Shown piece by piece: positions 55,191 to 64,000 of a stretch of 64,000 nucleotides of DNA. Numbering within the stretch: position 1 is the first letter of the stretch; each line of letters begins with the position of its first letter. This stretch comes from Manis javanica (Eukaryota; Chordata; Mammalia; Pholidota; Manidae). The DNA lies in NCBI RefSeq assembly GCF_040802235.1, contig NC_133163.1:42986501-43050500 (forward strand), in the 5' to 3' direction. The notes beneath the pieces were generated by a model. The model saw only the letters and a program-made list of their open reading frames with translations. It did not search any database and was not told the DNA's origin. Position numbers and translations under genes: made by a program.

Positions 55191-57240
55191 TTCAGAGCAA
55201 CTGAGTACTTATCTAAAAAGATTACCTTTGGCTGGAGGTGAGCTGCACTGAAACTTTACAACAAAATGTCTCTGGACAAGGAGAGTGACAGAAGAGAAAC
55301 AAAAGGACACTAATTCATCTGTGATTTACTGTTAGTAAGCCTAGCAGTAAAGAGACATTGGTCAATTGCTCTGACCCTGATGAATTTATAAACTGAGGTC
55401 ATTGTTGTTTATGCTTGCAGTTGTTAACTGGAAAAGTTATATATGCATAAACCTTTTGTTCCTGGATTTGGCAGATATGTATAATTATATTAAAATGGTT
55501 CTAGCACAACACTGGGTCCATTTTACTTTTATGCCCCCATTTATGAGTGAGAAATCCACATTCAGCCTTTCCTTCCCAATTGTTTTTTCTTACATCACAG
55601 AGGAAATTAGCAAACTCCCCTTAAAAATAGTTTTTGGTCTAATCTATGGATGAACTAGATATGGGTAACTATTATATAAACCTTTTGTGACTCATCAAAA
55701 TTGCTCTGAAATTATTAGGATCTTGCTGTCCTTGCTTTTCCCTCCCTGCCATATACCCTAACAATTTCTTAGGCATTTTATTAGGTATATTTTAACATAG
55801 ATCAGTTTTTTTTAAGGGAGATGGGAGGAACTGTAGTACCTCAGAGAAAATGAGAATGTCAAGAATTTTTTGTTTCCATTCTCTTTTTTGGTTAAGGGGA
55901 TTTTTTTTTTAGCTTCCAAAAAAGTCTGAGGTAAACATGAGAGGGAATGTAATCAGAATCTGAAAGCAATTCAGGCAGAAATGATTTCTGAACAAAAGAG
56001 TTTCAGAAAAGTTTTAAAACCTATAATTTCAACAGTTGAACATAAGGTGCTCTGGTCAGTTTTTTTCTTTTCTTTTTTTGAGGACTGAGTAAAAAAAAAA
56101 AAAAATAGGTCCCTTCTCAGTTGTATCTGCATTTTGTAAACCAATTACCAAAAATGACAAATGGGCCAATGATCATGGTGCTCCTTGGGTGAAAGCAATA
56201 TTTAATTTTAAACTCCTTATGCTCTTAGATTTGACCATAATTAGGGGACTTTTGATTGTAATTTTAAAAATGAACATTAGCAGTTGCAACCATTTTGTTT
56301 TCTGGTTAATTTTTCTGTCTGTGGCTCCGCATGCTGTTTTGAGCCCTACAGTCTTGCCTGATAAATTGTTTTTGTTTTACTGCTAAACGGAATGCCGTAG
56401 TTTACCACCCACCAACTGAGGCAAAACTTGATGGCAAGATTTTCCAGTACTTAACTGCTAATATTCATCCTGCCATAGTTTATGCAGAAGAGAAGTTGGG
56501 GCCTGAGGAACAATCTTTGCTTTATAGTTTTAGATGCTGGCTCTTACTCTCTCAGCTTATTGCATGCAACAGCAAAGTATATCCAAAATAACTTATCAAA
56601 CTACCTTCAGTTTTTAGAATACCCTGCCAAAGGTCAGGAAAGATCACCTTCTCTTTAAAAACAAAAACGACAAACATGGAACTACTCAGTAAAGAATTCA
56701 GGTTTCTCTTCCAATACTTTAAAAAGCAGGGGAGTCAGAAAAACGCGTTAAGTACCATCTGAAACGAATTTTTCCATCACCCTTGCACAACCTCGTTTAA
56801 CAAAATCCTTTTCAATTGACAGTGAGTAGAAATGAATTCCCCGACTTCAGACAACGGAGGGAAGGAAGGGTGGGAGGCGAGGAGCAAGCGCCAATTTAAA
56901 GACTTCCAGAGAGTTCTGATTGCACCTAGTCAAGACTGGGTTTAATAAAGTTAAAGCCCAATTATGATGATATTTGGTACTGAAATAACGCCACAATCCA
57001 AAGGCGTCAAGGAGCTACTTCAACTGCACATTGGCAATTAACAATGACTTGAAATGGCAATATATCTTCGTTTTGTCGGGCGGAGGTGTGGGTGGGGTTT
57101 GCTTTACAAAGATCTGTTGCCCCAAACCTTTATCTTTCCCACAAATTTCTTGGACCTTTGTTATTTCACCTTGGGAGTGCTTCTTCCTTTCATAGATAAG
57201 AGGAGAAATTCAATCAAGTCAATTAAGTTCCGGCTTTCGA
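55191..57240. other. Downstream flank of OTX2, unassigned
   Basis: AT-rich, with an A15 run near 56091-56105 and T-rich tracts. 56760-57240 is repeat-free, with CCAATTATGATGATA and GGCAATTAACAATGA motifs, and may be a conserved element. No gene recognised. Confidence 0.4.
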
Positions 57241-57244
57241 AACC

Positions 57245-58590
57245 TCCGCGTTTTAGATAATGGTCGGTTTCCTCAAGTCCTCTCCCACTCGGTTCCCTCT
57301 CATCTCGCCCTTCCTGCGGCCGTCCCCACCCTCGGCCCCGCGCAGCCTCTGCGGAGCGCGGAGGAGCCCGGGAGGCCCTGGGTGGGCCTGCGAGACCTGG
57401 CGCCGGGGTGTGGGCGGGCGGCCCAGGAGCGCGGCTCGTGCTCCCCGCGGAGTCCTCGGGATCTTCGGCAGCGATGTTTTCTGTTTTTTCACTGCCCCAT
57501 CGTTGTTAGCCAGATGGGGTGCCCACATCTCCGCCCGGAGCCCAGGCCGGGGCAGAGGCCCAGGTCGGCTCCCCGGGCTGATGCCGCCGCCCTCCGGGCC
57601 ACTCGCAGCCCTACGGGCCAGTCCGGCGACGCTGTCCTTCGGGTTCTCCTCCCCACTGGCCTGGCTCCGGCTCTGGTCGGAACCCGGGACCTCTGCCGAG
57701 CTGCACCCCGCCTCAGTCGTTCCGGGCCACAGGCCCCGCCGGGAGAGGAGCGCGGCCTCCTCGGGCCTTGAAGTGAGGCTTCCGGGTCAGCCGCGGGCTT
57801 AGGCGCCCGTCGCCAGGTGGACGTCACCGCCCGGCCGAGTTCGGGGGCCAGGCCGGGTCTGGGTTTGTGTGTGGGGGGGTGGTCCGGCCAGGAGGTAAGC
57901 GCCCTGCGCCCGAGCAACGGAAGTCGGGCCTCAAGGACAGAGTGGCGAACTGGGCCCACCCGGCCCGGGAGTTGAAATCGGGCCTGGCAGGGTCGGCAGC
58001 CTCTTGCTTGCATTGTCTCCAGGGAAGAAGCGCTGCAGATGTCTGGGTCTCCCACCAGCCGCCCGGGCGAGGCCGCCACCGCCACAGCGGGGGCTCCCTC
58101 TGCATCTGCGTCCTCCCGGGTCCGGGGCAGGCGTGGCGCGGACCCAGGGTCAGGATGGGCCTGCCTTGGGCCCCCGGAGATCCTTCCGGGAAAACCAGGT
58201 GCTTCGGCTAGTGGCTCTGGGAGAGTTGTGCTTGGGTGTGCCCCTTCCGCTGGGGTCATCCGTTCTGAGCGGAGGCTTTGGGGGAAGCCTGAGGAATTCT
58301 CAGTTAACCCCTGGATCATCTCTTTTTTTGTCTACCCGCTCCTCATTTCTTTTTTTTTTTTCTTTTAACCCATTGCCTTCTTTGGGAGCCGGCGCAGCAC
58401 TTAAGAGCCCTGAATCCCAGGCACCCGTTCTCCAATCAGGAAGCGTTGCCTTTGGCGTCCAGGACAGCGCCAGGCAGCCCATTCCGGTTACCTGCAGGGC
58501 GGGGGCCGCTGTCATGTGCCCGCCTCCACTTAACCAGAAGCGGGCGCTCAGGCGGCCATTCCCGAAGTGCACACCACAAGTTTGAACCCG
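57245..58590. promoter_or_regulatory. CpG island about 2.7 kb downstream of the OTX2 stop codon
   Basis: Sharply bounded GC-rich, CpG-dense sequence. Includes a near-CRE GACGTCAC with an adjacent CAGGTG E-box (~57814-57825). No exon or protein is recognised. The long frames on both strands overlap one another and lack family features. Its position suggests an unannotated promoter or a developmental-gene CpG island. Confidence 0.55.
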
Positions 58591-60340
58591 CATCTAACAC
58601 CCAGTGAAAAACTCAGCTGTTGTCATCCGAACAAAGCTGTAACCCAAAACCTGGCGTGCCAGTGTTGGTGATTTGTTGCAAATAAGCCGTGTTTTAATTA
58701 ATCAAAAGAGAAACACAAAGGAGTCAGTGAGGAGACAGGCGCATCCCATACAAATAGAAGCTGATGTCTTTGAAGATGCAAGGTAGGGCTCAGGCACCAC
58801 CTCAGCTGCATCTTGTCTTCCTTCGAAACGTTTATGTAAGACAGCTCTCTCCCTTTCCTACCGCAAAAGGTCCAAGCCCCATTCGCGCATCTCCATGCCC
58901 AGATCTGCGACCAATGCCTTGAACATTTCTCGTTTTTCTTTCCTGACCAGCCAGAGCCCTGTAAACGCAGCGTGCCCTGATAAAACCTGATCCCCCTAGT
59001 CGCCCATTTCCGCCCTTGGGTTAGCATGTCATGAAGGACTGGGAGCTCCTGGGACTTAACCCTGGGACGGGGAGAGCAATATCCACCCTGATGTTCTTCG
59101 GTATTAGGCTCTGAAACTGCACAGATTATGGGATTTGTCTCGGACAGAATTAACATTACATGTGAAACCATAGTGCCCTAGTGTATTGAGATACATTGTA
59201 TAGGATTGCTTGAAGCATCTCTTCCAAACTGCCTGTTAATAGCAACACGAAACCTTAAAATAATAAATGGGTTTTTGTTTTTAAACTGATTGAATTTAAG
59301 CACTATTTGGAAAGGGCAGTTTTTCTTGTGAAAATAGTTGTAAGGAAACGGAACCCAACACGGGATCTGAAGGAAGCTTCTGTATGCAGAAGCGGATGGA
59401 GAAGCAGGCAGGCATGCTTTAAAGGCCTTCAACCATGCAGCAGTTCCCCCAAGCAGGAGAAGAGCTCTAGTTCTAAAGAGGATCACCCATACTTCCTCTC
59501 TTGCAAGCAGTGTGTTTTATATTTAAAAACCAACCTGCTGTCAACTGCAAACAAACAATAACCAAATTGAAATAAATGGGCCCTACTAAGTCCGACCCAT
59601 TTGGTCAAAGATAACTGCAGGTGCCAGAGAGGCCAGGCTGTCACTAGGGGGAGGGTCAACTCCGAATTTTGTTTTTCTCCTAGAGGGAAAATCGAACAGC
59701 ATGAGGTCTGTGACTCACTTTCATTCCTTAATCTCCCCCACCCTTTACCGTCAATTCTTAGTGGAAGACAACATGGTATTTTTGGGGGAAAACCACCACC
59801 ACCTCCACACACACACACAAAAAGAATCCCACAGCAAATATAATGGTAAGTGACCAAAGTTTGAATTGACTTCTGTTTCAGCACCACAACAAAAAAAAGC
59901 TATCCAAGTATCAGATGGAATCCTCTGCCACCATCTCTGATGTCCTCGCCCTCCTCTGCCTACGGCATTAGTGGGAAGGGGACTTTCAGACTGTAGATTT
60001 CTTAGTGCACCTGCCATCACGAGGAGACATTTCCAGTTGAGGGCTTCTTTAAAAATAATATGCCAATTTCTAGCAGTTTTATGATTGCCCATCCCCCCCC
60101 CCCACTTTGAACTGTCCATTATTGGGAGCCCCTGGAGCAGCAGTTACTGCACCCTGACGGTCTGCTTGCCCTCCAGCCCAGGTTCCTAAAGGAAAGACAG
60201 GAAAGTGCTCCTCAGAGAAAGCTTTTGGGTGGAAAGCTTTAGACCTTGCCCACAACCTTCCAACTGGAATATCTAGAGGACTTAGGTTATGTTGAAAACC
60301 TGATGATCACTCATCCCAGTCTCCAGTTGTTAAAATCTGT
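58591..60340. other. Unassigned non-coding sequence between downstream CpG islands
   Basis: Mixed composition with ATTA-rich segments (TTTTAATTAATCAAAAG ~58691), a short CA run near 59806-59820 and a C10 run near 60093. No gene recognised. Confidence 0.4.
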
Positions 60341-60344
60341 TCCT

Positions 60345-60640
60345 AGACCCAGTAGTCACATTTTAGGCTCATGGGCCATTAATAAAATCTCCTTAACGTT
60401 CACATGGCTCTAAAATGCATTAATAGCAGATTACTGGGGCCTAATGGACATCGTGTGTGATAACACGGCCCTTGAGTGGCAAGGTTCTGGAGTGGTATCT
60501 GAACACAGCTACCTGATTATCAGCTTACAACCAAACCACTTTTTAGCTGCGATGCTCTTAAATTGTCTTCTTCCCCACAGCTGAGCGGGAGACTTCTGTG
60601 TTCTTCATTTAACCGGATTTAACAACAGCACAATGTTCTG
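60345..60640. promoter_or_regulatory. Candidate conserved non-coding element
   Basis: Repeat-free, with GGCCATTAATAAAATC, GCATTAATAGCAGATTACTGG and GCCTAATGGAC in 100 bp, followed by CTGATTATCAGC. This is a dense homeodomain-core cluster of the enhancer type. Confidence 0.35.
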
Positions 60641-60699
60641 GAAAGGGGTGGGGGAAAACTGCCTGTAGGCGTAAGGTCACCTCCAGATTTAGGGCCGGA

Positions 60700-61860
60700 T
60701 CGTCGGCCACTGCCCCTCCCCTCCCTGCTTTTAACCGAGCGACACCGACAGGCGGCTTGGCTTGGGCAAACGGAAGCCCTCACCGAGGAACGCAGGGCTG
60801 CCAGAAGTCTGGGGACCCTCGCGCATTCCCCCGTCTTTCGGCCTCGGAACAGAGTCCCTCAATCGGCTGCTTGGTTCTCCCTGACAAGGCCCGTCAGGTC
60901 CGGAACACTGGCGGGCTCTCCTGCCCGGAGCCGGGAACCTTTGGGCCTGGTTGCGCACGCAGTGGACGGCGCTAAGACGCCCTGGCAGCGTCCGCGGGAG
61001 GGAGTGGGTTCCCGGATTTCAACGGAAAATGTGCAAGTGCAACGTGCTTCCATTCTCTACCCCTACCGCTCATCCAGTAAATTAAGTGGAGGACCAAGAA
61101 AGCTGGGCCTTGCGTGGGTGCAAAGTACATCTTGGAATCGCCCCGGGCTCCCCCCAGGCTAAGGTTATTTGGAGTTCAGAGAGATACTGCTCCGGCCGGG
61201 GGTTACTCCAGTGGCTTAGAAACAGCTTCCCGGCCAGCTGCGTGGGACATGGAGAGCACGACCCCCAACCCATACCTCCGAGAGGCCCCAGCCCCGATGG
61301 CGAGCCTCGAACCCACGGCGCCGCGCATCCTGCTTGTGGCCACACGAGGCCGGGTCTCTAGGTCCCCTCGCACCGTCCCGGCACTGTGCAGCTGCTCTCA
61401 GAAGTGGGGGAGGCCCGGGGAGCCCGCGGCCCGCGTGCTCCTTCTCCAACCACTTCCGTGGTCTCGAGAAGGATCCGAGAGTGGCTAATGTGAGTGTAAC
61501 GACGGCAGAGCAACGATTGCCCTCTGCCAAGGCCACGCTGGGTGCTTCTTTCACTGCCTGCCTGGAATGCAGCAGCCTCACGCCCGCCGGGCTCTGAACT
61601 ACAAACTTCCTCTTTCCAGCTCTTGTGTGAAAAAGACGCGGGAACTGAATCAGGCTTGTTCTTAGGGCTCGAGACCTGGCCCTCCCGGGCAGGTCCTGAG
61701 CTTGAACCCTGGAACCGGGTGTGCTGGGCCCGCAAGGGAGAGCCAGCGCTGTCTCAGGGTTCCCGTGGGAGTGTGTCCACTTGGGCATCTAGGGACTGGA
61801 AGGCCGGCTGGTGGCGGCTTCCCGTTCCAGCTGGGGGCTTCGCAGCTGGAGCTGCCAGAT
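60700..61860. promoter_or_regulatory. Second CpG-rich block downstream of OTX2
   Basis: GC-rich with frequent CpG, especially 60720-61000 and 61180-61480. No coding exon recognised. Together with the 57.3-58.6 kb block it forms a pair of islands outside any known exon. Confidence 0.5.
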
Positions 61861-64000
61861 ACCCCATGCTGGGGCACATTTGGGCGAAGTGCCCTAAAAT
61901 GAACATTGAGTTTTGAACACTAAGGATTATAAGACAGATGTTTTTTGCAAATGGAGTTAGGTAATTCTAAAATGAAATTAAGTAACTTTGGTAAGAAGAA
62001 CCACATTAATATTTTTAATTGATTCAAGTCTTAATTGAAATACATTTTCAATAGCTCTTCTCAGTGATTCTGTTTTTTCTTGTAGTCTAAGCTGGCCACT
62101 TGAAGTTTTAGAAAGCTAACAAGAACTCAGTCTGTTATTTATCTTTACCAAAAAGCATAGCCTTTATTTGGGCTTGAAATTGATTACACAGAGGGCCCTC
62201 TGGTTCTGAGATGGGGAATTGGAAAACTTGGTACAAATATTCATTCACCATTTTCAAGGACAAATAATTGAGTTGATTAAACCAATTATCTTGATTCCTG
62301 ATCATTTCAAATGAGCCCACTGCTTTCTCTTTCCTTCCCCCCACCCTTCCTTCATATGTATTGATAAAGGTATGCAGTATCTAATACACGCTTTACTAGA
62401 AGATGCCCCGGCTGATATCTTTTGCAGGAATTCTTGATGTGTGGTTCCAACATCCCTTTGGGGATGGCTGTCCATGGATAGATTTTAGAGGATTGGTGAA
62501 TTCCCTCAATTGCATAATTTTTTTTTTGGTCTGTGTATTCAGTGTGATTTTTCTGGGCAGAAGATCCACAGCTTTCATCACATTCACAAAAGGATTTGTA
62601 ACCACCCCAAAGTATGAGCCATTGGTTTATATGATGCATGTATTGTGAATGAAGAGTGAACTTGGAGATGGAAGCTTTTGCAGTTCTTGGTAACAACTGG
62701 ACAAATGGCAGCCCTGTAAAATTTAAATCTACCCTTAACTTCTTGAAACCTTGATTTTTTTTTCAGCAAAATAATCTAAAAAGTCCCTTTCATTTATAAA
62801 TTCTACCTAGTTAGGCCTTATCTGAATTACTGTTCATGAGGTTCATGAGGCTGTCTATGTATAACACATTGTAAAATTATAAATGAAGTAAACAAAAATT
62901 ATTTTTGATAGTATCTACACATGAAATGTAAAGTAGGAAATTCAAGCAAATATTTTAGTGATTCAGACCAAAAAGCCTCTTTAACCCAAACAAAACAATC
63001 AACAATAACAACAACAAAATATCTGGCGTTAATTAAACATTTCAGGAAATTTAGTGTGAGTTGGTTCTGTCTCTCTCTGCACATACTTACATTTGTCACC
63101 TATAGGTTCCTAAATTTTTCTGTTGAGAAGTTTTTCATTTCCTTAAAGCTTGATGATTATGAAAGATGGACAAAACAATAGGTAAGGGAGTTAGGAGCTT
63201 CTGACTGAATCAGAAGCAAGGCATGGTTATGCCATCCGGGTGAGGAATTCAAGGCTGGATGGTATAATCACCTGTAGGGAACCCAGGGTAGAATTTAAAT
63301 TAAACACTCAGAGTCCTATCGTTCGGAATAGTGGGCCTTGCCCATTTCCCCCAACCCACAACTCCCAGCTTACTTCAAACCTTGTCTGAGAGGATATCTT
63401 CCATTAGCACAAGAAGAAGCATAACCTATGGGTTTATTTAGCATTTGATCTTTGCACAGAAGCTTCCATTTAGAGTAACCATTGCAGCTAAGATTTGGTC
63501 CCTAAAATAGCCTGAACCAGGCGACCTCAGGCAAGTAGACGCAAGATACTAGCAATTTATTTCATATCAGCTTCCGAGCCATCACCAGATGATAATAACC
63601 CTTGAACACCGTTAATCTCTGCTTGATTCAAACTGGTGACTGCAAGGTGAAAGGCAGGGCGTTATCTCTGAGCAAGTCGTGTGGCCTTCCACAGATTGCC
63701 AGTTGGGCCAATACAATTGAAGCCTCTTCTCCAGTGGTTACTCTAAAAATTTCATATCCAAAGTCTTTGGTCTTGTTGGACTGGAAGGTAGGAGGGCTTT
63801 ATCAAGGAAAATGCCCGAGGGCTGAGATGTGGGAGCTTAGAGTCCAATACAAATTAGAAAGGTTGAAAAGGTAACTGTGAGTTTCCTGCCCAATAAACTT
63901 TAAACAACATCACTGTGACTATGACTAGAAAAAGCCTCTGGTAATGAATGTTTGGCCAAACAACAGAGGAGAAATGCACCTTAAAAGATAAAAGGTGAAA
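61861..64000. other. AT-rich downstream flank, unassigned
   Basis: Repeat-poor. A 114-codon frame on the - strand (62352-62696) has no features I recognise. Tandem GGTTCATGAGG occurs near 62838. No gene can be supported. Confidence 0.35.

Noticed and set aside
57489-58319. 276-codon - strand frame, the longest in the window
   Set aside because: It lies in a CpG island where stop codons are rare. Equally long frames overlap it on the + strand, and no recognisable domain or conserved motif is present.
61216-61788. 190-codon - strand frame
   Set aside because: GC-rich composition artefact with several overlapping competing frames and no family features.
62352-62696. 114-codon - strand frame considered as a possible retrogene
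   Set aside because: No poly(A) tail, no target duplication and no protein similarity that I recognise.

Overview
This is a placental-mammal genomic window that contains one recognisable protein-coding gene, OTX2, on the + strand. The gene identity rests on the three coding exons. They carry the conserved start ([14 protein letters not shown]...), a bicoid-class (lysine-50) paired-like homeodomain split by an intron after homeodomain residue 46, and a C-terminal tail with the duplicated DCLDYKDQT element. The spliced protein would be 287 residues, or 295 if an upstream alternative acceptor is used. OTX2 is a head-organiser, forebrain, eye and pituitary transcription factor. The remaining ~94% of the window is non-coding.

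The organism is a mammal. Ancient mammalian repeats (L2, MIR, MER5A, a Tigger-like element, MLT1-like LTRs, old L1) are spread through the left 37 kb. I see no Alu, B1/B2, ruminant, carnivore or equine SINE. The youngest-looking insertion is a short 5'-truncated L1 with a 13-bp target duplication at ~30 kb. Its tail resembles what I remember of pangolin-type L1s, but I could not check this, so the order is a weak guess (a laurasiatherian other than cattle, dog or horse).

Layout. 1-38 kb: upstream gene desert, AT-rich, with scattered repeats and a few repeat-free blocks that look like conserved non-coding elements (notably 8.1-8.4, 9.5-9.9 and 23.6-24.7 kb). 38.5-39.6 kb: CpG-rich block with a CA repeat. 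39.6-43 kb: repeat-poor, AT-rich, ATTA-rich sequence. 43.2-48.4 kb: the OTX2 upstream/promoter region, with CpG islands, a 150-bp CT tract, ATTA-site clusters, a candidate distal leader exon ending at 46069 and a TATA-driven leader exon at ~48240-48361. 50.6-55.2 kb: the coding exons and 3' UTR. 55.2-64 kb: downstream flank, with two unexpected CpG-rich blocks at 57.25-58.6 and 60.7-61.85 kb and more repeat-free non-coding sequence.

The regulatory logic I infer is several alternative leader exons that all splice to the acceptor at 50637/50638, with nearby homeodomain (including TAATCC), SOX and octamer motifs. That is consistent with a multi-promoter, autoregulated developmental gene. Everything about conservation is inferred from appearance and memory, since no alignment could be run.
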